This document shows positions 1 through 12,099 of a stretch of 64,000 nt of DNA, in pieces. A model generated the notes under the pieces. That model was not told the origin of the DNA. It ran no database searches and saw only the letters and a program-made list of their open reading frames with translations. The translations under genes were made by a program, and so were the position numbers. The first letter of the stretch is position 1. Each line of letters opens with the position of its first letter. The DNA comes from Brevipalpus yothersi (Eukaryota > Arthropoda > Arachnida > Trombidiformes > Tenuipalpidae). The stretch lies in NCBI GenBank assembly GCA_003956705.1, contig QZCP01000334.1, positions 1 through 64,000 on the forward strand, written 5' to 3'.

Positions 1-2525
1 GAGAGAGAGAGAGAGAGTGAGTTAGTGTACCTTGGTCTCTTTATCCTTCCGCTTTCCAGTTTTCATTTGAATATCATCGTAAAACAATATATAAAAAAAT
101 GAACATAAAAAATGAAAGATAAAAAGAAGTGTAGTGTATAATGAATACCTTCTCAATAAATTCATACCATGATTAGTATTGGAGGTCAAAGGTTGAAGTG
201 GGAAGAGAGAGAGAGAGGAAACGAATTAATGAATGAAAAGGAAATGTCAAGTAAAAAAGATCAAGAAAGAAGAAGAAATTTTGATGAGGAATCAAAAATG
301 AAACAAAAAAAACTAGCCTCAAGGAAGATATTTTTCACTATTGAAACTATAGAAGAAGAATGAAAAAAAAACAGGAGAAATATGAGAGTAATGTATACAT
401 GTTTGATGGGTGTTACTGTTTGATTATCATCCAATTTTTGCGAAATATTTTTCGCACACAGAAATTATGCAAATGATCAGCTAAAGTTGTCAATCAAATT
501 ATCATCATCTATTTTTCTTCTTTCTTCTATCTCTTCCTCTCTCTCTCTTGATATTCCTTCCTGTTCAACATTTTCATCTCAGATTTATGTATCATGTGCA
601 TCAGTGTTTCGATTTACGCAATATTTTGATGTTTTTTTCAGTCTCGTTTAAATCCACTTCAAGTAGGGTATTATTTGAACACAAGAGGAGCTCTTTTTTT
701 CTGCCTTCAATTGTGATGAAATGAAAAAGTATTTGCATATTTACCATTGTTGATGTGTGTATACCAGAATAGATACATCATTTCCTATCATCACCAAGAA
801 GATTTGAATGCTGATCTTATTATTTGCTACTCATCTTTTTCATTCATTTTTGAGCATATAGTACGACGTTATGTTTCTCGTATATGCATATTCAGATCCG
901 AATTATTGCAATAGTTCAATCGGGAAACTGTAAGGTGTGATATTTGGGAAAATTTGATTGGTTTTATGAATGTGATACATCTGTTTGATGTACCAATCTT
1001 CTCAAACTGCAATAACAACAACAACAGTTGGATAAGGTTGAATGAGGAACCTTTAAATTTTCTGGTTCAAATTGCCCGATATTGTACTCTACATATTCTG
1101 CTGATCAAGTATCAAAAGCGTATATCATTTGAAATCCGATTTTTTACGTCACAATTTGAATCATATACCAACACTTTACACTTTTCATGATTTCACAATC
1201 GGATTTTCTCATTCTTTTATCGCTACCTATTCTGGCCATGAATCGAGTGCATATCAGGTGCATATCTATTCATCTTCACTTCACATTTCAGGTATACTTC
1301 CGATTCAAAATATACCAGTGGCCAGTATGTTACCTTATTGGATTCCAATCTATCATGTAGACTGTGAGAGACAGATACTCACACTAAAAGTTTTATCTTG
1401 AAGTATTCTTCTCCTCTCTCTCTCCCCTCCATGATCATCCAAGGTTCTCTGGTTCCCTTGGATGAACCAGAAAGAAAAGTAGAGAAAGTTCTGTTGGAAG
1501 AAAAAAAGAAGGTGGAGAAGAGTAGAGAAGAGACATAAAAAAGTGAAGAAAAGTGGTTAAGTAAAAAATTTTTTCTTTCTCCATCTTCGTTCGCAAACCC
1601 ATCAATTGTGCATAAGAGAGAGGAAGAATACTGAATACTGAATTCATGTGTGTGTGTGTGTGTGTGGATCGATTCTTTGGTGTGGTCCGAAGTTGTGATA
1701 AAAAGGTTCCTCTCAGGAATGTAGAGAGGATAAGTAATGACAGGGTTATTTGACTAAATGCTGTTGTAAGAAAATGAAGGAGAAAGAGAAAGAGAAAGTG
1801 TATCTTGTTTCGATACTATACACGATTTGGGTGCCCATAAAAGTGGGTTGAATCAGAGAGAAAGAAAATCTTTTATTCTTCTATTCAAAGGGGTTATCAT
1901 TTCTACTGTATTTAGTATATACATGAAAAACGTTAGGATTGAATGTATGTGTGGTCATCACAAGTGTATTTCCATTGATACCCGGATATCTGATTGCTGA
2001 TTTTATGGTTAATCAAAGTGTGAAAGTATGAAATTGTTATCATACACCAAGAAACCCATTTTTTTGTAAAGAGAATAATGTGTGAGTGTATATGCTTATA
2101 AAAATGGGTGAGCTGATGAAAGAATATGGACCCACATCACGATGTGGTCTTGTGATCATCTCATAGATCAAGATCCGGAATGATATTGTATGGCATACAC
2201 ACACACACTTGAAACCAATAGCCCTAGTGGCACCGAAAAAATTCATGAGCACATCAAGATGGAACACTTTTTGGTGGTTCACTTTCTCAATCACTGAACC
2301 GATTATCCTCAGTAAACCATGGACATCCTGGAGAGAGAGAGAGAGATGGATAATAGTATAGTTATGGGTGCCTGAAGATTGGTGAGTTTGACTGATACCC
2401 TCTTACATGATGATGTTCCTGGAGAAAGATAGTGTGCATCAAAAAACTTCACAGCTCATGGAGATGTTGAAGCTGGAAAAAGTTTGTGAATGAAGATAGA
2501 AGAAAACAAAACCTAGAAAACTTAC

Positions 2526-2613
2526 CTGTATCATCGTTCTGGGAAGGAAGACACAAGATTTTCAATTTGAACAGAAAATTCTGATTGTTGTTTCCGATTC
2601 GCCCAAATGCCAT
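2526..2613 (-). CDS. Candidate first coding exon of an unknown minus-strand gene
   Basis: Read on the minus strand, an ATG at 2613 opens 29 codons (beginning MAFGRIGNNNQ, ending QNDDT) plus one base, and ends in a perfect donor, CAG|GTAAGT, at 2525-2524. No partner exon was found at lower coordinates, so the gene would have to continue to the left of the window. The composition is not repeat-derived, unlike most open frames nearby. An 88-base frame ending in a good donor can arise by chance. Unrecognised. Confidence 0.22.
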
Positions 2614-3299
2614 TAGAAAAGTGATGATGAAAGAAGAGCAAGAAGAGGAGGAGGAGGAGGAGACGAAGAAGAAGAAGGTGGCAGAGGATTGCCAGTATGT
2701 ATCGCAAACAACTTCCAGTGTTGAAATAGAAGAGATAAAGAAAAAAATTGGTAGGGAATAAAAAAAGAGAGGGAGAGAGAAAATTGTGCTAGCAGGGATG
2801 GAAAGGCTATGGTTAAGTGTACCTGTTCCTCATGATGATGGAAAAGGCAAGTCAATCGAATCATCTGATCAGGTTGAGAGGACCAGAGACATGGAAAAGT
2901 GGTCACATCATGCATCATGAATGGAAGATACTTTCCAGCCTCCCTCTTCCATCATCTTCCTCTCTCTTTCTTTCTCTCTTTCTCTCTCTCTCTCTCTATT
3001 CCACACAAACACACAATCTTGTAACCGGCAGACTTAACCAATAACCTTGTCCATTCATCTCTCTCTCTCCCTTCCTTACATTTTTGCATGAAATCCTAGC
3101 GATGTGAATTCACTTGTTTCATCTCTGCTATTTCTCATTGCCAATATAGTCTCTCTTCATTACTACCATAGATCCACATGATTTGAGATGTTCAAGAGTT
3201 GGCTTAACTTCACCTGTATTCTAATGATATGGGACCAAGTCCCATGAAATTCAGAAACACGGGGAGAAATAGATAGAGAATGAGATTCCCTCATGCAGC

Positions 3300-3302
<3 letters not shown>

Positions 3303-3349
<47 letters not shown>
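3303..3349. repeat. (AG)n microsatellite, about 47 bp
   Basis: Uninterrupted AG dinucleotide repeat read directly from the sequence. Confidence 0.95.
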
Positions 3350-3354
<5 letters not shown>

Positions 3355-3902
3355 AGAAAGTGAAAAGGAACGACAACTACGACAACGATAATGTATCTTG
3401 TAAACTTTTCTCTTTCTATCTTTGCATCAGCGATTGTTCTTGAAATGAGCCATCTTCTCAGTATTTTCTCTCTTTCTCTCTCATCGACGATACCTTCTCA
3501 TTTATTCTCTCTCTCTCTCTTGTTATTTATCATGCTTGATGAAACACGTACACATACACATCCACAGATAAGTTTCAGTCACTTTGGTTGCCAAATGCCA
3601 AGTTTTGCTTGAGAAAGAAAGTAATTTACAAAAAGTGAAAACAAAGGTACACCAAAGTAGTCTGATTCATTTTACATACATACACACAAGATCATGTTTA
3701 AGATGTTACTTACATTGATTACCTATTGTGATATGTTTTATGTGTGATTGTGGGATGTTTTATGTGTTCCATGTATATTTTGGTTGATTTTTTTATTGTT
3801 CTTTTGGTGATTTTTTGAATCATCTGTTCCACACAATTCTGGATTAATTGATACATGCCTTGTGTATGCGTGAGTGTTCTGTGATCAAGGGATTGATAAA
3901 TT

Positions 3903-4037
3903 ATGAAATACCAATTTGATTCAATTGGCCGTTTAACCCACTATTGGGCAAGACGATGGTCAGCTGATTCGATGCCTTCATCTTCATCATCTTCATCTTC
4001 CTGTTCATTGGCCTGCCATCGATGCTCTTATCCTTCT
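3903..4037 (+). CDS. Candidate 5' coding exon, possibly of the long PLEKHG5-like form
   Basis: An ATG at 3903 directly follows an in-frame TAA at 3897-3899 and opens exactly 45 codons (starting MKYQFDSIGRL). It contains a Ser run coded by TCA/TCT and a short Cys/His stretch (CSLACHRCSYPS), and ends at a usable donor, TCT|GTAAGA. It ends in phase 0, which fits the phase-0 acceptor of the exon at 7818. The first half is not repeat-like and resembles coding sequence. No homology was recognised, and assignment to the Rho-GEF gene rests only on strand, order and phase, which match by chance one time in three. Confidence 0.33.
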
Positions 4038-4908
4038 GTAAGATATCATTTCATCATCATTCTTGATACTGGGCATGGTTTGGATCGAAACTTTTTCCAT
4101 GTTTTTCACGATATTGATTCACTTCTTCCTCCAACATTGATAACCATTCATCCATTCACATGGATAGACTCCAATTTCTAGCTCTTATTCTCAGACAACA
4201 TGGTTTTCAACTTTCGAAAATCGAAAAGTTAGACATAAAAAAATATTCCTAAGAACTCATGTTACACCAGATGAAGTGTATGTGTGTGGAAGAGAGAGAC
4301 AAAGAGAAAAAACTACCATCTTTCGTTTATCTGTGCTCACTAGGGCTGAACTTTTTCAGTCCATCATATGTCCATGAGCATATATTTACATGTACATTCA
4401 GAATGAAGTTCAAAATTTATTCGATAGTTTTTGAGCCTCCTTGGACACGCATCATCTTGATTGCGCGCCCTTTTATTTTGAATGAATATTTCTTCTCCTC
4501 TTCAATTTGCTTTTTTTGACACATACGTTCGAAAGTTTCCCAAACTTTTAAGCATAATCATTCTACTTGACTTTCTCCCTCTCTCCATCTTTTCACCATG
4601 ATGGTGCAAAAGATTTCCCATCTTCTATTCTTCCTCTTCTCCTAAGAAAAGATGCACACTCAATCTCCATTTTATACACCTCATGTTTTACTCATACTCA
4701 TTTCACTAGATTATCTCTTCTTTTTCTCTATTCTTTATCATCGAAAATTTTTCATCTCCTATCATCAACTCACAGCCTCATTCGTTTTCATCCATCTCAT
4801 CCTCACACGCTTTCATTTTCTTCCTCCTTCTTTTCTCATCTCTTTCTCATCTTTTTTGGTAGTTATGCATGGAAAGTCAATGAATTGAATTTCGACTTCT
4901 AATGAGAG

Positions 4909-4920
<12 letters not shown>

Positions 4921-4992
<72 letters not shown>
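4921..4992. repeat. (AG)n microsatellite, 72 bp
   Basis: Pure AG repeat, preceded by a short AAAG-type run. Confidence 0.95.
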
Positions 4993-4994
<2 letters not shown>

Positions 4995-6780
4995 GCAATA
5001 GAGAACAGTTTTTAAGGTTTATTTCCCTTTTTGCATGCTTACGCTTCAATTTCTTTCCCATTCATTCAGTCATTCATTCATTCATACTAACATATACTAT
5101 TTTCTAACATTCATTGATGTTGTGAGTAGAAAGCAGTTGTGTATGTAACGTAGCGCACGTTGAGAGAAACTCTGAAAATACTTCACTTGCATTTGAAAAA
5201 TTTTTGTATACAAACAAAAAACAGTATATTTCCACTATATCCAAATGATGTTCATGTATAGTGTGTATGTGCATGTGATGGACCTCTATCTCAGGCCACA
5301 CCAAAATCGACTTGAGGCCAGTATGAATCTTTAAATTGCCATTACCCATGCTAGGGCCGTCAGCATCTTTTCTCATGAACACAATATTCTTCTCTCTTTC
5401 TCTCTCGTCGATCTCTTTTGTGATCATCATCACCACCAAGCTCCATTAGTTCGTCATGTTGTGGGCAATCTATTGTGTATATTTGGGCAATTGAAGTGAA
5501 AGTAAGCCACCACCAAAAGATGATGGCAAAAGATGAATGTAGATGAGTGAGCTTTGAGTAACTTCTTGTATTGGTCAAGCATGAAACTATCATTAGAAAG
5601 TCACTTTTTCATCTCTCTCTCTCTCTCTTTATCTCTCTCTTTTTATCATCTTGAAAGGCCTTATATGACCTCTCATATTCATTTTGTATTCATTGTTACG
5701 ATTGAGGCAAAAAAAGAGAGGAAGAAAAAATCATCATCTTAAATACCTGAAGTTCACATCATCATGCAACAGTAACAATGTTTTGGGAGAGAAAGATTTG
5801 AAATTTTTTTCTTCCTTTCTTCCTCTGTGTGAACTCATTACATAGTGGCTTGAGTGGGTAGAGAGAGGAAAAGGAAATACAAATGAAACATTACAAACGT
5901 GTGGCTCATTTGCATAGTATTTTATTTTTTGGTGAGAAAAAATTGGAAGAGAGAGAGAGAGAGAGAGAGAGAAGAATGCTCATGATCTCTATGACTCTTA
6001 AAAGTTACTGATAGCCACCCATGAAGAGTCTATGATATCTGAATGTGGTGATTTTGAAGACGATTAATTTACTTCTCACAATCAAAAGTAATAATAAATG
6101 TTTACCAGGTAAGAAAGAGAAAGGGAAAGATAAAAACACCTTGATTCATCAGCCTCCAGCTAGCCAGTGTCACGCACAGAAAATTTTGACCATCATGAAT
6201 CACTGAGTAACCTTGGAGAGATCAGTATATTTCGAAAAAATGCGTGCATGATAAAAATAAATTCCTAAAAGAAAAGATGGAGAGAGAGAGAAAGAGGAGA
6301 AAGAGAAAAGAAACAGAATACCATCATTTTCGAAAAGACGCTGTTTGTGTATATTTAATGATTCATTTGTTCGTTCAACATATTTTTCATTGATTTAGTA
6401 TATTGTTCAATCCAAGTCATTGGAACGCGTTTTCTTCCGGTTATCATTCATCACACTTTGTCTATACAAACTTGTGTGTCCATGTGTATATTAATCTAAC
6501 TGCTATTCATTAACACACAAACACACTGTGTGTATGTGTATGTGTGGTATTGGCATTGTTTTACCGGGTGATGATTGGAAAAGATTTCATCGATTCTCCT
6601 TGGAAGGTGATGATGCTTGCCATCTTTCTCTTTTCAAAAAGATCATGAAAATGATCAATGTCAAATGGTTTTGCCATCATTTTTCAATATCTACACTAAT
6701 GGCTTCCTATGAACAACCGCAACTTGTTCGAGCCTTGAGGGCAAATGATGATGAAAATGATGTACATCAGATGATTTATT

Positions 6781-6782
<2 letters not shown>

Positions 6783-6832
<50 letters not shown>
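6783..6832. repeat. (CT)n microsatellite, about 50 bp
   Basis: Pure CT repeat read directly. Confidence 0.95.
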
Positions 6833-6839
<7 letters not shown>

Positions 6840-7817
6840 GTTCTTTTGGTTCGGAAGTTCAGTTGATTTCCAGCATTCTGTCCATAGCTATACTGGAATT
6901 CTTCTTCTAACATATCTCAACACTCCTACACCTGGAGCTTATGGATATATTATTCATTTCAAGGCATGATTGATGATGAATATCGCCAAACTGTCGGACT
7001 CAGAATTTTATTTATATATATATCTTCCAGTCTTATCATGCTATTACCTTTTGGAAAATTTTCATATACCTACTGGAATGTATGTGTGTGTCTGTGTCTG
7101 TGGAGGTAAACAAGGCCTACAGATGAATAGTTTCACATCAGCTGGTGAATATTTTTCTATCTACTAGGGAATCCATTTCTCAACCCTAATTTGAGAGCTT
7201 CCATTTCACCTTTTCCTGAAATTTTGAATTACATATCATCATGCATAGATTCTTCCATCGGTTTCCATACTTTGATAAATGATTCAGTATTCTAGTTGAA
7301 ATATAGATAAATACTCTCTTCCAGAACTTTGATCGAGAAAGAGAAAGAATTTCACCTATGTATAAACTGAACCATTTAGATATATCTCAAATTTTCGAAG
7401 CTCTGATTATCATTCTTCTTTTTCCACTTCTCCTCATTTTCAACCAATATCATATATTTCCCCATGCTCTGGGTGGGTGGATTTCCTTCCTTGATTTTTA
7501 TCCAAAATATTCTATTTCCTTCTTCAATACTGAATTTCCATTCCGATGTGGCTCAAATTGATGATGAAATGTTTTGCTTGAAATCAGCAAAAAATAGCAT
7601 TCTAGTCAATAATCAATCTTTTTGGGTGGAAAAACTTTTGTTTGAAAAATAACTGGCGAAAAAAATATGCTGAGAGAGAAGAATTTTGGTTTGAAAAAAT
7701 TTTTTGAGAAAAAAATTGAAATTGAAAAATCTATTCATTTTTTATTCTGCTCTGATAAAAATACTTCTCTTTATTCATCATTTTCATTCTTTTTTGCTTC
7801 TTCTTTTTTTTCGACAG

Positions 7818-7884
7818 GACTCAAGAGATGCTGCTGAGATTAAGAACCAGACGGAAAACAATCTCCAAAAGCGTCTCAGATACG
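7818..7884 (+). CDS. Internal coding exon, likely 5' part of the long Rho-GEF form
   Basis: The exon lies between a strong acceptor (long T/C tract ending TCGACAG) and the donor ACG|GTGAGA. It reads in phase 0 and encodes 22 codons plus one base, beginning DSRDAAEIKNQTENN, a charged, helix-prone segment. Its one-base overhang joins the two-base start of the next exon at 8291 (completing an Ala codon). With the exons at 8291 and 8552 it forms a phase-consistent trio, which makes real coding sequence likely. The product is not recognised. The trio ends in phase 0, compatible with the PLEKHG5-like exon at 13166, but it could belong to a separate gene. Confidence 0.65.
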
Positions 7885-8290
7885 GTGAGAAATTCTATTC
7901 TATTTTCTACAGAGATATTATCATACACCTAGAATTCATCCACCATCATCTGCAAAACTTTTAGCTTGAACAAATATTATAAATATATTAGGAAAATGAA
8001 ACCAACGAATATCTCCGATAAATAGTGGCATATTCATTTGATAGAAAATTTAATGTGACGCTTGACCACTCATTAAATTTTTGAGATTAAAATACTATAT
8101 TGAAATACTATAAGATATTTATACCTACATCAACATAGATATTAGTTTTAATTTATTCGAAAACGATAGCCAAAATTGTCGGGAAAGGAAAAAAATAATT
8201 AAGTTTCTCTCTAGCTTGATTTTTTTCAACAATCACATTGTGAACGTTAATTAATATATTTTAATTTTTTCGATCATTTCTCTTTTTCAG

Positions 8291-8429
8291 CTGAATCTCT
8301 CAAAGATATTGGAGAACACCAAGATGAAATAAATATAACAAGACCACCAGTTAGTTATCGAAAAACTAGAGCTGTCAGTTTAATATCTAATCAAGACCAA
8401 AGTATAGCAAATATTGTTGCCAAACTAAG
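8291..8429 (+). CDS. Internal coding exon, second of the phase-consistent trio
   Basis: Acceptor TCTTTTTCAG and donor AAG|GTGAGT are both near-consensus. The 139 bases give two leading bases, 45 codons and two trailing bases. The encoded segment begins ESLKDIGEHQDE and continues with a basic patch (SYRKTRAVSL) and the Ile/Val-rich segment SIANIVAKL. The trailing AG plus T from the next exon makes Ser. It looks like a polar linker followed by amphipathic helix. I do not recognise a domain. In the human family members this part of the protein lies between an N-terminal Ras-binding-like region and the DH domain, and is poorly conserved. Confidence 0.68.
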
Positions 8430-8551
8430 GTGAGTCCAAATTCAAATTCATAATTTAAAATTATAAAAACTTTTTTTGTTAATTGGTCATGTGACAAAAA
8501 TTGGGAAATGATTTAACATTCTTGATATGATTTTTTTTGTTTCAATTTCAG

Positions 8552-8639
8552 TGAAAAAAATGACGAAGAAAAAGTGTCTGGAATAGTCACAAAAATTCGA
8601 TCGTTAAAAAGTCGCAAAGCGAAAATCAAAAATTTTCAG
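8552..8639 (+). CDS. Internal coding exon, third of the trio, ends in phase 0
   Basis: Acceptor TTTCAATTTCAG and donor CAG|GTATTT. One base plus 29 codons, a Lys-rich segment (SGIVTKIRSLKSRKAKIKNF). The frame stays open past the donor to a stop at 8778-8780, so an intron-retained form would add about 47 residues. The phase-0 end fits the phase-0 start at 13166, which would give a long form of the Rho-GEF with at least 98 more residues in place of the 14-residue leader from the exon at 12058. Confidence 0.65.
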
Positions 8640-10524
8640 GTATTTTTTGTTCTCAATTCTTTCCACGAGAAAAATTTTCTCTATTCTCAAAAAAATGATC
8701 CAGTCATGATCGATTCCCTGAAAATGATTGCACAAATTTATTGTGAAATTGAAATGTCTCGAAAGAAAGTGTCTCCCTAAAGAAACATGATATCAGAGTT
8801 CCTTTGAAACATGATACAGCTTCAGGCTCATTTCTTGGAGAATTCCAAAAATTCTTGCATCGAGAAGGGTTTCTTTAGTCAGTTTCTTCAATTTGACCAT
8901 ATATTGATTCTGTAGAAGTTCTCCTACTTACTGGTATTGGTATTGACTCGGTATTGACCATGGAAATATAAAATTCAACATATTTTATTTAATGATTTCC
9001 AAGAAATATTCTTTCTTTGTGCCTTGATATTTTCCTTACAACAAAATTCAAGCCATTTTGCTCAATTTTGATGAATTCACAAGATTTGCTAGGTTCAAAA
9101 TTGAATAGAACGATTATTCCATTCTAGAAGATTCAATCAACACTGATCGATAATTCACCGAGTTGTTCAACTGTGATTTCGATAGAGGCCTCAAATAGTT
9201 CGATGATCAGAGTAGATTGAAGTGTTCTATAAGCCAATGAATTTTCTCTATTTTCATGGAAAATTTTATCATGTAGTTCATTTGATTTCCTATTAACATC
9301 ATCAGCTGCATCCAAATCTGTTCTCAAGAGAGGTATGGATTCCTCATCCAATGAAGTCAAAGGCCACCCAATCCCTTGATTTGCATGTATAATTTTCCTA
9401 TGGTGACATGTGACACCCACTGATTTCCGACTTCATTGTCACCTGTTATCCTCTCTCATCGGTATCAATTCTGATCACACCATGATGTCCATCATCAACG
9501 ATTTTGATTCCGGTAAATCACTGGATAAGGATAGCATTGAGGGAAAAGAGTACCAAAAATCAAATCTCATGATCCCTTCCTAGAGATTAGTATAGTGGAT
9601 ATTCTATTTGAAGCTCACATCCATGTACGTTGTAGAACCTTGTAGAATCGATACACGCATCAAATTCGACATTCAACTCGATTCTGTTGGAATATTCTAG
9701 CTACCATTAAGGAATACAATTGAAATGTGGCTAGGAGCATTCTCTAGCCTAGCTGATAATTTTTCTGTCTGATTGGTGAACACATTGTTCGTCTTGTTCC
9801 ATTTGATTCTCATTTCTTTTGGTGATTCCCTGGAACATTTGATTACGCCAATATCAGTCTTCAGGATTTGTGTAAGTGTGTATCTGTGTATCTGTGTGTA
9901 CCGTTCAATCAGTTGAGCTGAATCAACTATTCTCAATATTAAGTCCAGTGGATGTATCGTTTGGTGAAATTTATTCGATTGAGTTGTCCATTCGTTGGTA
10001 CTCAAGTAATACGACTCAATAAGGAAACATCACGAAGTCAAGTGAGATCAATTTCTTCAACTTTTTTCCACACTTTTATTTCAAATTCCATCTTTCGAAA
10101 TGATTAGTCCAAAGTGCTAGATAATTCTGGGCTAGAATTGATTACCATAGGTTCTGACTTCAACTTTCTGTCAGTGCTATCAGGGTTATGGTCTGTTTGA
10201 CCTTCTTGCCTATTCGAGAGATAAGTTCGACGATGATAATCAATGTGATTTTATCAGCTATACCCACATTTCATTTGTGTCTAGGATCCTTTTCATGAAA
10301 TTGAGTTCTAACTGTATCATTCCATCCCAGCATCTCTCTTTTCTCTCTCTTTTCTCATCTCTCTTGTGTACCATCTTTTTCATTTCACCCAATGTTCATT
10401 GCACCAGGGAAATGATTTCCACTTCACAGTCCATCAATTTTCACTTTCGCACCTTTTTCATGTATTTTAAAGCCTCTCTGGTCATCCCTTTAATGGTGAA
10501 TAGTTAATTTTCATTGATCATTTT

Positions 10525-10559
<35 letters not shown>

Positions 10560-11390
10560 ACTGTCCACTGATCATTATTGGATCACTGGAATGGTTTATT
10601 TGCATATTCCACATCCATAGTGTCCAGAACAGAGGAACATAGTGTGATGAGATAGTGTTTCAAATACGCTTTTTATTCGATCCAATACATCATACGTACA
10701 CACAGGCACACACGTACATGAGGCAACGTCTGTGGGAAGCATCATGATCAGGTTTCTATCTGTTCCGAAATGATGTTGGAAACTTTTGCCAATACAAAAC
10801 TGTGCTTGACGTCAGTGAGGATTGAGAGAGAGAGAAACAGAAAGTCAAAGATCAATTGAAAAATTTAACATCCTCTCTCTCTCTTATGGAACAATCCAAA
10901 AGTATCATAAGTTCATTAGTTGCTATCACCTCCGATAGATGTCCTCTGAGCATATCATGGTGGTAAAAAGTTCGCTCGAACATGTATTCTCACTCATGAT
11001 TCGATACTCTTGAACCTTTTCTCTCTCATCTTCATCATTTTCGCTCTCTCTTTTGGCTCTCTTTCTCTCTCTCTTCCAACGACCATGATGATGAGATGGG
11101 ATGGACGATGATGAAGAAGCTTTTTTTCGTTTGTTGATCACTTTGTGTGTATATTTTGGATTGTTCTCATTTTTTCATGCCATGCGGATGCATATTTCGT
11201 TCCGCCACTTTCAAAACCCATGAATACATGATTCTTTCTCTTTCATATCTATCATATTCAAATATTATCACTATCATCACTTGGAAATTCATTTATACAC
11301 TTACACACATTTCCGATCACAAGTGTCACAATGTTCAGAAGTGACCTGAACTCTGTGCTCAATAATTCAATATATCGTGAATACACTCAC
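8640..11390. other. Non-coding or undetermined stretch with diverged open frames
   Basis: On the minus strand two open frames in the same register, 9697-10005 and 9133-9420, have ordinary, non-repeat composition (the lower one is rich in Asp, Glu and Leu and ends ELSISVD). They are separated by several stops and I see no convincing splice pair joining them. They might be a decayed gene or chance. Otherwise there are short CT runs (near 10530) and AT-rich sequence. A Lys/Arg/Glu-rich minus-strand frame at 10926-11141 derives largely from imperfect GA repeats. Confidence 0.4.
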
Positions 11391-11454
11391 CAGCAGCAAC
11401 AGCAGAAGAAACACTTTTCTCGGTGCTACTATTACTATAATGACTTGTATTCAT
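11391..11454 (-). CDS. Candidate first coding exon of an unknown minus-strand gene
   Basis: Minus-strand ATG at 11454 opens 21 codons (starting MNTSHYSNSSTEK, Ser/Thr-rich, ending in an Ala run) plus one base before a strong donor, CTG|GTGAGT. The frame is also open upstream to an ATG at 11574. A TATAAATA sequence on the minus strand at 11589-11582 would place transcription start near 11557, which favours the ATG at 11454. A Lys/Arg-rich open frame ending at 10926 is phase-compatible as the next exon, but its acceptor lacks a pyrimidine tract. No homology recognised. Confidence 0.3.
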
Positions 11455-11581
11455 TTGTTTGAACGTGAAACTCGGTGTATATAATATGTTGAAACGGGTT
11501 AATTCCCATTTCAAAACTCGAAAACCGAATTTCCTCGAAGTTGGCTTGACTCCGGTGAGAATTTTCAACATCATCTACTTA

Positions 11582-11589
11582 TATTTATA
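11582..11589 (-). promoter_or_regulatory. Possible TATA box for the minus-strand exon candidate
   Basis: Minus-strand TATAAATA lying about 130 bases upstream of the ATG at 11454. In AT-rich DNA such matches are common, so support comes only from its position relative to the candidate exon. Confidence 0.22.
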
Positions 11590-12057
11590 AATGTATTCCA
11601 ATCTGCTCTCTCTTCTCCCTGCATCATGATGCTCTGGTTTCAAATCTTTCTTCTTATACTATTAGTCTCCACCTTCCATGATCTTCGTGCTGACGACAAG
11701 AGAATCTCTCTCTTTTCTCTCTCTGATTGAAATCTGTCTCAGATGATCACAGTTGAGTTTCATCTTGCTTAGGCAAATTATGTTCTCTATGTGTGCTTGA
11801 CAAGTGAGAGTGGAGAGAAAAAATTTTTAATTTGATTTATAGTTTGCTAACTATCTTGGTGATTAGTGATTAACACATATCTTAGTTTTGAATTCATTCT
11901 TTATTTACACCCTGATGGTCTACTTCAAGTGGTCCAAATATTCGTCGAAATAGTGTTTTATGGTGATTTTTTCCAGTGATTTTTGTGATTTTTTTTCGTG
12001 ATTCAAAGTGAGAAGAGTGTTTAAATTAAGAGAAAAAGTTGATGATTTTTGATCATA
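11590..12057. promoter_or_regulatory. Possible divergent promoter region and 5' UTR of the short PLEKHG5-like transcript
   Basis: About 470 bp between the minus-strand exon candidate and the + strand first exon at 12058. It is T-rich with repeated GTGATTTTT-type blocks (about 11958-12005) close to the + start. An in-frame TGA at 12043-12045 sets the upstream limit of the open frame. No clear TATA or initiator is visible for the + strand. Promoter function is inferred only from lying just upstream of a first coding exon. Confidence 0.3.
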
Positions 12058-12099
12058 ATGAAATCTATGGATTATCTTTTCATCCGTCCTCTTCGTGCT
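12058..12099 (+). CDS. PLEKHG5: PLEKHG5-like gene: alternative first coding exon (short form)
   Basis: ATG with A at -3, preceded by in-frame TGA at 12043-12045, then exactly 14 codons (MKSMDYLFIRPLRA) and the strong donor GCT|GTAAGT. Phase 0 joins directly to the exon at 13166. The open frame is short, so the call depends on start context, donor quality and matching phase. If it is not used, the exons at 7818-8639 would supply the 5' end. Confidence 0.55.

Larger units (their letters stand above)
1..3902. other. No confident gene; microsatellites and one weak minus-strand exon candidate
   Basis: AT-rich sequence starting in a (GA)n tract at the left edge. Open frames here are short or built from purine repeats, such as the Lys/Glu-rich frame at 169-363, and I see no homology. 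A long (AG)n tract lies at 3303-3349 and a short (TG)n tract near 1647-1665. A minus-strand exon candidate at 2526-2613 is listed separately. If the exon candidate at 3903 is real, this stretch would be upstream flank or 5' intron of the Rho-GEF gene. Confidence 0.5.
4038..7817 (+). other. Non-coding stretch, probably intronic
   Basis: Contains a 72-bp (AG)n tract (4921-4992), a 50-bp (CT)n tract (6783-6832), shorter GA runs near 5950, and poly-pyrimidine sequence. Open frames are dominated by Ser-Leu or Arg-Glu repeats from the microsatellites. I see no supportable gene. The last 30 bases form a strong pyrimidine tract leading into the acceptor at 7817. Confidence 0.5.
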
